Shown: positions 1 through 10,985, counted from the first letter of the stretch. The stretch is 64,000 bases of DNA from Massilia sp. W12 (GCF_037300705.1 NZ_CP147776.1:3968001-4032000), one strand, 5' to 3'. Translations and numbers: made by a program. Notes: a model not told the origin generated them from the letters alone.

Positions 1-2269
<2,269 letters not shown>

Positions 2270-2303
2270 TTCAGGCTCCTGCGTAAGTGTTCGATTGAAG
2301 CTG

Positions 2304-2331
2304 ATGTAGGGGCGCAGGGGCCAGTTTCAAG
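2304..2331 (-). promoter_or_regulatory. predicted sigma-32 heat-shock promoter of clpB
   Basis: Read on the minus strand, CTTGAAA (2331-2325) is followed after 12 bases by CCCCTACAT (2312-2304). The sigma-32 consensus is CTTGAAA, 11-16 bases, CCCCATNT. It lies about 35-60 bases upstream of the clpB start, where a heat-shock promoter is expected. Sequence match only; the start of transcription is not shown. Confidence 0.7.
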
Positions 2332-2534
2332 CGCCTTTTACGCGCCTCCCCCATTGTGCCTAGATCAGGTCTTTTGCCGAAAAAAATGGCAACTCTTACT
2401 TTGCGGCAAGCTGCGCTGCAATATCGCAACAGAGACTTACACAATGCGCGCCAAGTGAATTTCAGCATGCTATTCTGCGCGCCTCTTCTTACAAAAATTC
2501 CTTTTCTTCTCACCTAATTCTCCCGGAGACTTTG

Positions 2535-3065
2535 ATGCAAACCATGTTTCGTTCCCATTTGGAATGGGACGCTGATGCCACACATCTGCGCGCCCGCATC
2601 ATTCATCACACCACGCGCGACAATCTGCTGCTGGCCTTTCTGCTGGCGCTGTCCTGGCTGTTCTTCAGTTTTCTTTTAGTCAATTTGAGCGATCAAAACC
2701 ACCCGGCCCCGCTGGCGGAACTGCTGGTGTGCGCCATCTTGCACGGCACGCTCTTGCTGGGTCTGGGCTGGCTGGCCACCGGGCGTCAGGAATTCATGGT
2801 GGAAGGCGGAGAATTGGTGCAATCGCTTACGCTGTTCGGCCTGTGCTGGACGCGCCGCGCACAATTGGCGCACATCGCCGAACTGGAAATCTGCGCCTGC
2901 AGCGGCTATGAGGAATTAGGGGAAAACGATTATGTGCAAATCGAATTCCAGTGCGGCAGCAAGCGGCGCAAACTGGGCAGCGAACTGCCGCTGGCGCAAG
3001 CGCGTGAAGTGGTGCAACGCTTAAGGCATTATTTGCCGCAACAGCAGCTGCGGCAGGCGGCTTGA
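2535..3065 (+). CDS. small inner-membrane protein of unknown function
   Basis: A 176-residue protein (MQTMFRSHLEWDAD...). The ATG at 2535 was chosen over the TTG just before it because GGAG sits 6 bases upstream. A hydrophilic N-terminus is followed by two hydrophobic segments (about residues 32-54, LLLAFLLALSWLFFSFLL, and 66-84), then a soluble C-terminal half ending in a QQQL-rich tail, which suggests two membrane spans with a cytoplasmic domain. I recognise no family. Divergent from clpB. A degenerate, ungapped copy of its last 183 bases lies at 4055-4237 on the other side of the HNH gene, so this locus has been rearranged. Confidence 0.7.
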   Translation: MQTMFRSHLEWDADATHLRARIIHHTTRDNLLLAFLLALSWLFFSFLLVNLSDQNHPAPLAELLVCAILHGTLLLGLGWLATGRQEFMVEGGELVQSLTLFGLCWTRRAQLAHIAELEICACSGYEELGENDYVQIEFQCGSKRRKLGSELPLAQAREVVQRLRHYLPQQQLRQAA

Positions 3066-3176
3066 GTTTGTGCGCGCCTTGCGGCAAGAGGCGTGACGCG
3101 AGATGGCAGGCCAGCAGGTCTGCTTTTTCTTACTTCAGCATGGGGGGCTGATCACACACATAGCCCCGCTGGAACA

Positions 3177-3950
3177 TCAACCATGCTGAAAAATCTCCTC
3201 CCTATGCCTGCGCAAAAAAGCGGGGTCCGGTAAAAACTTATCTGGCAAGCGCAAGCGTGCGCCTTCACATTGCAGTAGCGCTTGCTGTAAAAATGGATCA
3301 TCAAAGGCTTTGAGTTTGGGCGAAATGCACACAGTTAAATCGTCCTGAATACAGAGCAAACCGCTATCAAACGCTTTGTCATGCAAGACTGAGAGGCAAA
3401 GTCCGTTGTGCGGGTTGATGCGGTTTTTGACATCCCAGCTCCAAGGCACAATGTGACTGGCAATCAGAAATTGTGGGACAGATAGACCGCTTATACAGCA
3501 ACGCTGATCATAGGTGCTCAATACAATATTGCGAAAGAATGATTGGCCGACACGCACCGTGCTCAAAACTGTCCTATCTTCAGCACTAAAATCGTCAACC
3601 AGCGCAGCCTCTTCTGACTTGGTATGCTCGCTTTGCGCTGGTTCAAACAACTTTCTGGCAGCTTCCGTATGCAATGCAAACGCCTGCCAATCCGCCTGCA
3701 TTTCCTGCCACATCGCCCGATCTGCATTCGACGCGCCAGGCAAACCCTTGCGCCCGGTGTTGATAATATCGGGGTCAAGGCTGGCAATATTCGTCAATTT
3801 CATGGCAAGCGCGGATGGCGTGCGCCCCATCAAACCGGCGCATCGTATGATTTCTGGATTGCGCATATGCAAATTGCCAAAGGGCATGCGGCAATACAGA
3901 TAAAACGCGAATAACAATTCATCACGCGACCAAGACCGACGAGTTTCCAT
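3177..3950 (-). CDS. HNH endonuclease-type protein
   Basis: A 257-residue protein starting METRRSWSRDELL. The C-terminal half carries an HNH-like core: CCISG, then IASHIVPWS, NPHNGLCLSVLHDKAFDSG, with H, N and H in the order expected for the HNH_2-type nuclease family often found in restriction-like or stand-alone defence nucleases. The N-terminal half (about residues 1-110) resembles the domain that often precedes this nuclease, with a short helix-rich region containing RTPSALAMKL. The ATG at 3950 is where family-like sequence begins; the open frame continues upstream but only through non-coding and duplicated DNA. It is bracketed by the intact and the broken copy of the same gene 3' end, so it may have arrived by insertion. 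Target unknown. Confidence 0.75.
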   Translation of the reverse strand: METRRSWSRDELLFAFYLYCRMPFGNLHMRNPEIIRCAGLMGRTPSALAMKLTNIASLDPDIINTGRKGLPGASNADRAMWQEMQADWQAFALHTEAARKLFEPAQSEHTKSEEAALVDDFSAEDRTVLSTVRVGQSFFRNIVLSTYDQRCCISGLSVPQFLIASHIVPWSWDVKNRINPHNGLCLSVLHDKAFDSGLLCIQDDLTVCISPKLKAFDDPFLQQALLQCEGARLRLPDKFLPDPAFLRRHREEIFQHG

Positions 3951-4054
3951 TACCCCTCCAATGAAGCCCCCAACACAAAGCCCGCAATAACAAAGCCCAG
4001 CATCACGCCGCCACATCCCGCAAACAAAGCAATCTCCTGGCGTACAACGCCGCG

Positions 4055-4237
4055 CTGGAAATCTGCGCCTGCAGCGGCTATGAGGAATTAGGGGAAAACG
4101 ATTATGTGCAAATCGAATTATAGTGCGGCAGCAAGTGGCGCAAACAGGGCAGCGAATTGCCGCTGGCGCAAGCGCGTGGAGTGCGCCAAGGTCTGATGGA
4201 TTTTTTGCCGCAACAGCAGCTGCGGCAGGCGGCTTGA
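4055..4237 (+). pseudogene. decayed duplicate of the 3' end of the 2535-3065 gene
   Basis: 183 bases align without gaps to 2883-3065, including the natural TGA stop, with fewer than 20 mismatches by eye. The copy carries an in-frame TAG where the original has CAG (GAATTCCAG became GAATTATAG) and has no start, so it cannot encode the protein. It marks the far side of the HNH gene. Confidence 0.85.
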
Positions 4238-4299
4238 GCAAAAAAGCGGGACAGATGGGAACGCCATCCGCCCGCCAGTTCTGAATATGGCAGTTGCGC

Positions 4300-5031
4300 T
4301 TACGCAGTGATTTTCTGCTCTTGTTTGCGATAGTGCTTGCGGCCCATGAGCGCCAGCAAGCCCATGCCAAGCAGCCCCCAGGTTTCAGGTTCCGGCACAA
4401 CGCTGGTCTGCAAGACCACATCGTCGAGCATGTAGTAAGAGACATTCGACGAAGACAAGCCGATGAATTCCAGCCGGTCCATCTGCAAACCCTGCAAGGC
4501 GCCCAAGCCGCTGCCGCCATAACTGGCATAGCTGTTTTGTGGCGTGGCCAGATCAACCGTCGCCAGCAAGCGCCCATTGCGCCAGGCGCTGGCTTGCACT
4601 GCCGTGGTCTGACTGCCATCCCAGGTGGAATTGCCCACCACCAGACTCTGCAATGAAAAAACCGTATTGGCAGTTGTGGGTTTGAAAAAGAGCGGGTCCT
4701 TTCCAGCCATACCATCGCGCCACAATACACCCCGTTGTGCTGTTGGGCGATCTGGAACCTTATGGATTACCTGGCTATTCACTTCATGAAAATGCAAGTC
4801 GCCGCTCGCGGCTGGCCCGCTCCCCTGAATATCCACCATAAAACCATCCCGGATTAGCGCACCCCAGCCTCGGCCATCCTCTGTACCGTACACCGTACCA
4901 AGATGATTATTGGGATCTGCTTCTTCAAACGTGAAGGTATGCGTTGCCGCCTGCGCCATCGGCGCCGCCAGCAAGCTGGCAAACATAACTGCACTGCTCA
5001 AGCCCATCATGCGTGAAGTACGTGTTTTCAT
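4300..5031 (-). CDS. PEP-CTERM sorting-domain exported protein
   Basis: A 243-residue protein with a signal peptide (MKTRTSRMMGLSSAVMFASL... cut near AQA-ATHTF) and a C-terminal PEP-CTERM tail: VPEPETWGLLGMGLLALMG followed by a basic end (RKHYRKQ). In known systems this tail is recognised by an exosortase that processes the protein at the envelope of exopolysaccharide-forming Gram-negatives. The body (about residues 30-215) is a beta-rich domain of unknown role. The start is supported by GGAGAGAGAG directly upstream. No exosortase gene lies in the window, so it must be supplied elsewhere. Confidence 0.88.
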   Translation of the reverse strand: MKTRTSRMMGLSSAVMFASLLAAPMAQAATHTFTFEEADPNNHLGTVYGTEDGRGWGALIRDGFMVDIQGSGPAASGDLHFHEVNSQVIHKVPDRPTAQRGVLWRDGMAGKDPLFFKPTTANTVFSLQSLVVGNSTWDGSQTTAVQASAWRNGRLLATVDLATPQNSYASYGGSGLGALQGLQMDRLEFIGLSSSNVSYYMLDDVVLQTSVVPEPETWGLLGMGLLALMGRKHYRKQEQKITA

Positions 5032-5248
5032 CTCTCTCTCCTCTGTTGTAAGTATGCGCCACGGCTTCCCTGCCTGGCTTTTGCAACACCCGCTTGCGCT
5101 GTGTCTTAATCAAATCTTAAACGGCATTATTTGGAATTAAGCGATAAAAAGAAGCCATTTCACAGCGCAATTCTCCACTTTGGGGTCAAGCATGGAGGAT
5201 GTGATGAGAAAGCAGGCGGGGAAATACGGCGGGAGGGCGCAGCGGCGG

Positions 5249-5632
5249 TTAACTCAAGGCCCGATACGCCATCAAGCCGGCAAAACACAACAACACCGAG
5301 CCGCCCAGATGCAAGGCGGAATGCAGCAGCGCCGCTCCGGCTTGGCCGCTTTGCAGCAGGGCCATGCTTTCAGCGGAAAAGGTGGAAAAAGTGGTCAGGC
5401 CGCCCAGAAATCCGGTCACTGCGAATAAGCGCCATTGCGGCGCCAGGCCGGGGTGGTGCAGGAAAAAGCCGCTGGCGATGCCGATCAGAAACGCGCCGCC
5501 CAGATTCGCCGCCAGCGTGCCGCCGGGGAGGTTGTGCCACAGCATGGGCAGGCGCACACTGAGTTGCCAGCGCAGAATCGCGCCCAACGCGGCGCCCAGG
5601 CCCACCGCGCCTGCGCTCCACCACATATTCAT
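5249..5632 (-). CDS. crcB: fluoride channel CrcB/FluC
   Basis: A 127-residue protein with four hydrophobic spans, the usual size for Fluc channels, which export fluoride as dual-topology dimers in the inner membrane. Diagnostic features are NLGGAFLIG (conserved Asn) and GFLGGLTTFSTFSAES, the signature with the Thr-Thr-Phe-Ser-x-Phe stretch. The ATG at 5632 was chosen because AGAGAGG lies about 7 bases upstream and its ATGA overlaps the moaE stop, giving translational coupling. No fluoride riboswitch is seen, as expected for an internal operon gene. Confidence 0.95.
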   Translation of the reverse strand: MNMWWSAGAVGLGAALGAILRWQLSVRLPMLWHNLPGGTLAANLGGAFLIGIASGFFLHHPGLAPQWRLFAVTGFLGGLTTFSTFSAESMALLQSGQAGAALLHSALHLGGSVLLCFAGLMAYRALS

Positions 5633-6096
5633 GCCGCGCCTCTCTTGGCGGCCCATTTTTGCACTGCCGCGTCATCGCTGCTGCGCGCATCGACCCAGCG
5701 CGCGCCCTGCGCGGTCTGTTCTTTTTTCCACAGCGGCGCTTCGATTTTCAGGTAGTCCATGATGAATTCACAGGCGGCGAAGGCTGCGCCGCGATGGCTG
5801 GAGGCGACCGCCACCAGCACTATTTGATCCATCACTTGCAAGGGGCCGACACGGTGGATCACCAGCGCGGCGTGCAAATCCCAGCGCGCGCGCGCCTGGT
5901 CGATGATGGCTTGAATCGCTTTTTCGGTCATGCCGGGATAGTGCTCCAGCTCCATGCTGCTGACCGCCGCGCCCTCATTCATTTCGCGCACCGTACCGAT
6001 AAAACTGACCACCGCGCCCACACCGGGCAAGCCGGCGCGCAAGGCCGCCACTTCGCGGCTTACATCAAAATCTTCACTTTGTATTCTGACTGTCAT
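5629..6096 (-). CDS. moaE: molybdopterin synthase catalytic subunit MoaE
   Basis: A 155-residue protein matching MoaE, which with thiocarboxylated MoaD inserts sulfur into precursor Z to make molybdopterin. Seen: GAVVSFIGTVRE near the N-terminus, LEHYPGM, IHRVGPL, SSHRGAAFAACEFIMDYLK and APLWKKE, the lysines and arginine region of the active site. It sits 7 bases after srkA and overlaps crcB by 4 bases, so the three probably form one transcript. No moaD or other moa gene is visible next to it, so its partner subunit is encoded elsewhere. Confidence 0.96.
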   Translation of the reverse strand: MTVRIQSEDFDVSREVAALRAGLPGVGAVVSFIGTVREMNEGAAVSSMELEHYPGMTEKAIQAIIDQARARWDLHAALVIHRVGPLQVMDQIVLVAVASSHRGAAFAACEFIMDYLKIEAPLWKKEQTAQGARWVDARSSDDAAVQKWAAKRGAA

Positions 6097-6103
6097 GCCA
6101 CCC

Positions 6104-7111
6104 TCACACGCGCAACGGCGCTTCGCTCAACAAGGCGATTTGTTCACGTAATTCGATGATTTTTTCCTGCCAATAACGCTCTGTGCCAAACCAGGGAAAG
6201 GCGGGCGGGAAGGCCGGATCAGTCCAGCGCCGCGCCAGCCAGGCGGAATAGTGAATCAGGCGCAGACAGCGCAGGGCTTCAATCAAATGCAATTGGGACG
6301 GGTCGAATTCGGCAAAATCTTCGTACCCTTCCAGAATATCGCACAGCTGCTGCGTCATCTCGGCGCGATCGCCGGATAAGAGCATCCATAAATCCTGAAT
6401 CGCCGGGCCGTTTCTGGCGTCGTCAAAATCGACAAAATGCGGGCCGGAATCGGTCCACAAGACATTGCCCAGATGGCAATCGCCGTGCAGGCGGATTTCC
6501 GGGTAGTCGCCAGCGCGCGCAAATGCGGCGTGCACCGCTTCCAGCGCCTGCTCCCAGGCGGCGCGCCAGGCCGGGCGCAAGGCTGGCGGTAAAAAGTCGT
6601 GTTCCAGTAAAAAGCGCCCGGATGCTTCGCCCAGCGCCGCGATGCTGATGCGCTCGCGCGCGGCAAATGGCTGGCGCGCGCCTATCATGTGGATGCGGCC
6701 CATAAAGCGGCCCAGCCAGCGCAACACTTCAGGATCAAACAATTCCGGCGCGCGCCCGCCCTGGCGGCGGAACAGGGCGAAGCGCAAATCGCCATCGTGC
6801 AACAGGGTTTGCCCGTCCACTGTCAGCGCCGGCACCGAGGGCACTTCGGCTTCAAACAATTCCTGCAAAAACGCATGCTCTTCCAAAATCGCCGCATCGC
6901 TCCAGCGATGCGCGCGGTAAAACTTGGCGATGATGGGCGCGCCATCTTCAATACCAACTTGATAGACCCGGTTTTCATAGCTGTTCAGGGCCAAGAGGCG
7001 GCCATCGACCGCCAGCCCGCGCGCGGCTAAAGCATCCAGCACGCGCTCCGGCGACAAGCCGGCAAAGCCCTGGCCGAGCTGGTTTGCTTCTGTGGTATGT
7101 GATAAAGACAT
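6104..7111 (-). CDS. srkA: stress response kinase A (SrkA/YihE family)
   Basis: A 335-residue protein of the choline-kinase-like fold. Seen: nucleotide-binding N lobe (SYENRVYQVG, IIAKFYRAHRW), catalytic loop LHGDCHLGNVLW and the metal-binding HFVDFDDARNGP segment, which match SrkA, a Ser/Thr kinase that in E. coli protects against stress-induced death. Length agrees with the family (about 328). First gene of the srkA-moaE-crcB cluster. The ATG at 7111 opens the family-like N-terminus, though another Met is not available nearby. Confidence 0.93.
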   Translation of the reverse strand: MSLSHTTEANQLGQGFAGLSPERVLDALAARGLAVDGRLLALNSYENRVYQVGIEDGAPIIAKFYRAHRWSDAAILEEHAFLQELFEAEVPSVPALTVDGQTLLHDGDLRFALFRRQGGRAPELFDPEVLRWLGRFMGRIHMIGARQPFAARERISIAALGEASGRFLLEHDFLPPALRPAWRAAWEQALEAVHAAFARAGDYPEIRLHGDCHLGNVLWTDSGPHFVDFDDARNGPAIQDLWMLLSGDRAEMTQQLCDILEGYEDFAEFDPSQLHLIEALRCLRLIHYSAWLARRWTDPAFPPAFPWFGTERYWQEKIIELREQIALLSEAPLRV

Positions 7112-7287
7112 GGGAACGATCCGGCTGCTAATGCCTCATTTTAGCCCAGCCTGGGAATCGCTGGACAATTCAGCGTCTTGGCTGATTTGGCTTGCCCAGG
7201 CACAGTTTTTTTATCATTCGTAGCGGGCTGAGGGCTGTTTTTTGCCGTTCGCACTGGGCTTATTGCATTTTTTCCCTTGCGCCACCC

Positions 7288-7388
7288 TGCCCTTCGACAG
7301 GCTCAGGGCGAACGGCAGGTAAAAATTACCGTCAGCGCTCTTCACTGTATGTGGGTGGCGCCGTGCGTGCTGAGCTTGTCGAAGCACG
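7288..7388. repeat. inverted repeat of the widespread TTCGACAGGCTCAG type
   Basis: Left arm CCTTCGACAGGCTCAGGGCG (7290-7310) followed by AACGG, and right arm 7361-7388 (CGTGCTGAGCTTGTCGAAG core) are imperfect reverse complements separated by about 45 bases. This looks like the small palindromic repeat pair common between genes in many proteobacteria. It lies downstream of the Roco gene end and may form a hairpin in its transcript. Confidence 0.7.
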
Positions 7389-7397
7389 CTTTACGCA

Positions 7398-10127
7398 TCA
7401 ATCTTCGTTTTTGGACAACAGCTCCACCACAAACTTCACCGCCTCCACAGCACTTGAAAAGCCACTGACCAGACCCACCGCATTCATGATGTTGCGCATG
7501 TATTTTTTCACTTTGGGCAGATTCGGCTGTGCGCTTTGCAATTCCGCGATGGCCTCTTGCACATCTGTTTGACAATCTTCAGCCTTCTGCGCGTGCTCCG
7601 GCATGCTGGCTTGCCAGGCGGCGAATTGCTGCTGCAGCTCAGCAAGCTTTTTCATGACTTCATCGTAGCCGGCGCTGCCCTGGTTGAAGGAATGGCTGAT
7701 GGTTTCGGCTGCGGCGACATTGCCGTGGATGGTGTTGTTACCGGTGATATTGACGGTCGAACCCATATTCTTTTCTCCTAAGATTTCTACATGTGAACCT
7801 GCGTGAAAATGCTGATGAAACTCCATGCTGCCGGTTTTGGATTGACCAAAAATGGCGAAGACTTTGCGCAAATCATATTTCACCCCTTTGGCCGAGATAT
7901 AGCTCGCCTGCCCTTCGCGCATGGTTTCCTGGATTTGCAAATAATTCGCCCATTCCGGTTTGTGATGCGGCAAAGCAAACCCGGCGGCGCGCGCTTCCTC
8001 CGGCAATTGCAATTCCTGCTCCCATTCCAATTGCGGCAAACGCTGCAAAATCGCACTCAAGTCGGCCAAAATCGCCGCCAGAAAATCGCGTACATCGCGC
8101 CCGAACAGGGTGATGGCGATTTCGCGCCTTTGGTAGTCAGATTCCAGCAAGGCCAGCGTCTGCCCGGACTGGTCTTGCAGCGCCACGCCGTATTGCCACA
8201 CCAAGTCACGCACGATTTGCTTGTGGCGCATGACGATGAATTCCGGCAAGACATGGCGCGGCAAGAATTCGGCAAAGCGCAGGCGGAAGGCGCGCTGTGT
8301 GCCTTGTTGCTTCAGAAAACTGCCCAGCTTTTTCGGCGCCGAGGTTGGCAGCAAGCCTGGGATGATGTACTTACCCGGCTGGCCTGGCTGCACATAGCAA
8401 AGCTTGAAATGCAACATGGCATCCAGAATCACCTGGCATTTGGCGGCGGGGTAGTCAAGGGTTTGCCCCAACTCATCGACTTGCGGCGTGGCGCTCAGCA
8501 AATGGCGCACGCTTTGCAAATCAATATTTGCCTGCTCTTGGTACATGACGGTGTACACGCCATAGGTCAGCCAGCGCGGGTTCAAAATGAAATCGTCATC
8601 GCATGTGATATTGCCGATATGCAGGATCACGCCAAGGCGGTCTAAGACATCCAACAGCCAATCCCGGTTCAAGCCTTCTTGCTGCACCTTATTGTCTGCG
8701 CAGAGTGTGGTGAATTCTTTGTTTGCTAAAAATGATTTCTGCGAGGCCAACTGGCGCACTGCTTGCAAAACCTGGAAATGCGCAGGGCTGAACATGACCT
8801 GGTTGTTATTCAAGCCATGCAATTCTTTAATCAAGCGCTGTTTGAATTCGTCAAACTTGTGCTTGCGCTCCCCTGTAAGCGCTTGCGCGCATGACAGCGG
8901 GTAATAGCCGATGATGTTCGGATATTTGCGGCACAAGCTGTCATAGTCCAGCTTCAGTTCGGTCAACTCGCATTTATTCGCCACCAGCAAGACCGGCGCC
9001 GCCTCGCCCTGTTCATTGCTGCCATAAGCTTTGACATGCTGTAACCAATATTCCGCCTGTTCATTCGCATTCGTTTCCGCACGCGCGCACATTACCAGCA
9101 CATACAGGCAGGAGGCGCGCAAGAAAAACTGGTGGGTGGCGTGCGCAATCACCTGCCCGCCAAAGTCCCAGATGTGGGTGGTCAAATTCTGTCCCGCACC
9201 CGGCCATTCGCTGATGGCGATACCGGGCGTCATTTTTTCATTTTCTTGCATGGCCAAGCCATGCAGAGCGCGCACCAGCGAAGTTTTGCCGGCATTGCCA
9301 TCGCCCAGCACAATGGCGCGCACGCGGTTGAGCGGCTTGCTCAAACTTTTATTGCGCAGGCCAGCCAGGTATTCATTGATGGCGATAGCGCCTTGGGATT
9401 CGATTTCGGGCGGGCATTTCAGCCAGCTTAAATATTCGTCAGAGGCTTGGAAACGGCCTTCGACGCAGTCATTCCAAAGCTCGTACCAAATCAGGAAGGA
9501 GGGATGCAAGGCCTCTAATTGCTGGCGGAAGGCGGCGCGCAGGTCGAGCCAGATCGGGGGCGGGGTGTCATTTGCTGCAGATGAAGAATGCGGAGTTTGT
9601 TGACGCCAGAGTGGCTGCGCCAATAGTAATTCAGTAGAGCTTGTTTTTAACAAATTTAAATCAAAAAGAAAAATTTCTTTTAGCTCCGGTATAGTGCTTT
9701 GTGCTTCGGCGGCGGCGGTAGCGGCGTAGGCGGTTGCGACGTAGGCGGCGGCGGCGGAGTCAGCGTAGGCGGCTGCCGCGGCGGCGTAGGCGTAGGCGGC
9801 GGAGGCGGCGTAGGCGTAGGCGGCGGCGTCGGCGGCGGCGTCGGCGTAAGCGTAGGCGGCGGCGGCGTCGGTGTAGGCGGCGTTCTTCGCTCTGAATTCT
9901 GCAGCAATATGCGCTCTCAGCACACTCAATGCGAAGTCAACCCTTTTATCCTCTTCCCAATAAAAAAATGGTGCGCGCCCAGGATTTTGCAACACGGTCC
10001 AGGCAAGTAAAGGCAGGGTGCGGCGCGACAGCCGTAATGTAAATGCCTGCCTTTTTTTCCGGGGCAAGCCGCTGATTTTTTTACGGTAAAAATCCCGTAC
10101 CGCTTGCCGATCTTCATCTCGCCCCAT
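7398..10127 (-). CDS. Roco-family (ROC-COR) GTPase with Ala/Tyr-rich N-terminal segment
   Basis: A 909-residue protein. The ROC GTPase domain is clear: P-loop GDGNAGKTS (about 275-283), switch IWDFGGQ (about 319-325), G4 NKCE (about 384-387). A COR-like region follows to about residue 750. The C-terminus has a beta-type patch (STVNITGNNTIHGN) as in several bacterial signalling or conflict proteins, then a coiled coil and a weakly hydrophobic end (VGLVSGFSSAVEAVKFVVEL). There is no leucine-rich repeat. Residues about 84-140 are almost only Ala, Tyr and Asp in AYAYA-like runs, encoded by a GCG/TAC-rich DNA repeat at about 9700-9880. The ATG at 10127 was chosen because GGGGAGG lies 4 bases upstream; an earlier in-frame start at 10172 is possible. 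Family is firm, cellular role unknown. Confidence 0.88.
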   Translation of the reverse strand: MGRDEDRQAVRDFYRKKISGLPRKKRQAFTLRLSRRTLPLLAWTVLQNPGRAPFFYWEEDKRVDFALSVLRAHIAAEFRAKNAAYTDAAAAYAYADAAADAAAYAYAASAAYAYAAAAAAYADSAAAAYVATAYAATAAAEAQSTIPELKEIFLFDLNLLKTSSTELLLAQPLWRQQTPHSSSAANDTPPPIWLDLRAAFRQQLEALHPSFLIWYELWNDCVEGRFQASDEYLSWLKCPPEIESQGAIAINEYLAGLRNKSLSKPLNRVRAIVLGDGNAGKTSLVRALHGLAMQENEKMTPGIAISEWPGAGQNLTTHIWDFGGQVIAHATHQFFLRASCLYVLVMCARAETNANEQAEYWLQHVKAYGSNEQGEAAPVLLVANKCELTELKLDYDSLCRKYPNIIGYYPLSCAQALTGERKHKFDEFKQRLIKELHGLNNNQVMFSPAHFQVLQAVRQLASQKSFLANKEFTTLCADNKVQQEGLNRDWLLDVLDRLGVILHIGNITCDDDFILNPRWLTYGVYTVMYQEQANIDLQSVRHLLSATPQVDELGQTLDYPAAKCQVILDAMLHFKLCYVQPGQPGKYIIPGLLPTSAPKKLGSFLKQQGTQRAFRLRFAEFLPRHVLPEFIVMRHKQIVRDLVWQYGVALQDQSGQTLALLESDYQRREIAITLFGRDVRDFLAAILADLSAILQRLPQLEWEQELQLPEEARAAGFALPHHKPEWANYLQIQETMREGQASYISAKGVKYDLRKVFAIFGQSKTGSMEFHQHFHAGSHVEILGEKNMGSTVNITGNNTIHGNVAAAETISHSFNQGSAGYDEVMKKLAELQQQFAAWQASMPEHAQKAEDCQTDVQEAIAELQSAQPNLPKVKKYMRNIMNAVGLVSGFSSAVEAVKFVVELLSKNED
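9700..9880 (-). repeat. coding low-complexity repeat (Ala-Tyr codons) inside the Roco gene
   Basis: On the plus strand the stretch is a run of degenerate gcggcgtaggcg units; on the coding strand this gives GCC/TAC codons for Ala-Tyr. Unit length varies in multiples of three, so the frame is kept. Confidence 0.85.
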
Positions 10128-10367
10128 CCCGCCTCCCCGTTTTATTTGCGCCTGACCATCCCCGCCAACCATCAGTCACGCAGTCTATCATGCGTCTCGA
10201 TGCAAAAGCGCAGCCAGACACAGCCAGCCCGAAGCGGCCATAGGTCTGGGTTGAACGACGCGATAAGCCACCATTCGACTGCGCTGGATACGCAAATGCC
10301 CTGCCGCCGGCCACCATCCCCCGGCAGGAAGGGCTTCAGCTGCGAATGATGCTTGCGGCAGGCCAAG

Positions 10368-10985
10368 GCTGCTGAATTAATTGTGTGAGGGGCTTGGCGC
10401 CCCGAATCAACACTTGCGGCAGGCCAAGGCTGCTTTCGCGGCTAAAGCCGCTCCTACCAGCAAAAAATACGGCTGCGCCTTTGCCACTGACAGACTTTGG
10501 CGCAACCACCGGCTGCTGAATTACTTGTGGGAGGGGCTTGGCGCCCCGGATCAACACTTGCGGCAGGCCAAGTCCGTTTTCGCGGCTAAAGCCGCTCCTA
10601 CCAGCAAAAAATACGGCTGCGCCTTTGCCACTGACAGACTTTGGCGCAACCACCGGCTGCGGCGTTGTTTGGCTTTTTCAATGGCTGCTGAATTACTTGT
10701 GTGAGGGGCTTGGCGCCCTGAATCAACACTTGCGGCAGGCCAAGGCTGTTTTCGCGGCTAAAGCCGCTCCTACCCGCAGAAAATACGGCTGAGCCTTTGC
10801 CAAGGACAGAATTTGGCGCTACCACTGGCTGCTGAATTATTCTTTTAGCTCTACCACCGGCTGCTGAATTACTTGTGGGAGGGGCTTGGCGCCCCGAATC
10901 AACACTTGCGGCAGGCCAAGGCTGTTTTCGCGGCTAAAGCCGCTCCTGCCAGCAGAAAATACGGCTGCGCCTTTGCCACCATTTT
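10368..10985. repeat. four imperfect copies of a roughly 125-145-bp REP-like repeat
   Basis: Copies begin with GGCTGCTGAATTA at 10368, 10511, 10683 and 10859. Each has GAGGGGCTTGGCGCCCC (a short hairpin), CACTTGCGGCAGGCCAAG, the palindrome CGCGGCTAAAGCCGC followed by TCCTACC, and AAATACGGCTGCGCCTTTGC. The palindrome resembles REP sequences known from Pseudomonas. A fragment of the unit also lies at 10350-10373. Spacing is 143, 172 and 176 bases. They fill the space between the Roco gene and the transglycosylase gene; no gene is seen in 10173-11100. Confidence 0.88.

Noticed and set aside
3951-4730. upstream extension of the HNH gene to a 517-codon frame
   Set aside because: The extension runs through the decayed duplicate and antisense to the PEP-CTERM gene; the ATG at 3950 fits the family start.
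9699-10010. Gly/Val-rich plus-strand frame
   Set aside because: Product of the GCG-rich repeat read in antisense; the Roco frame explains the stretch.
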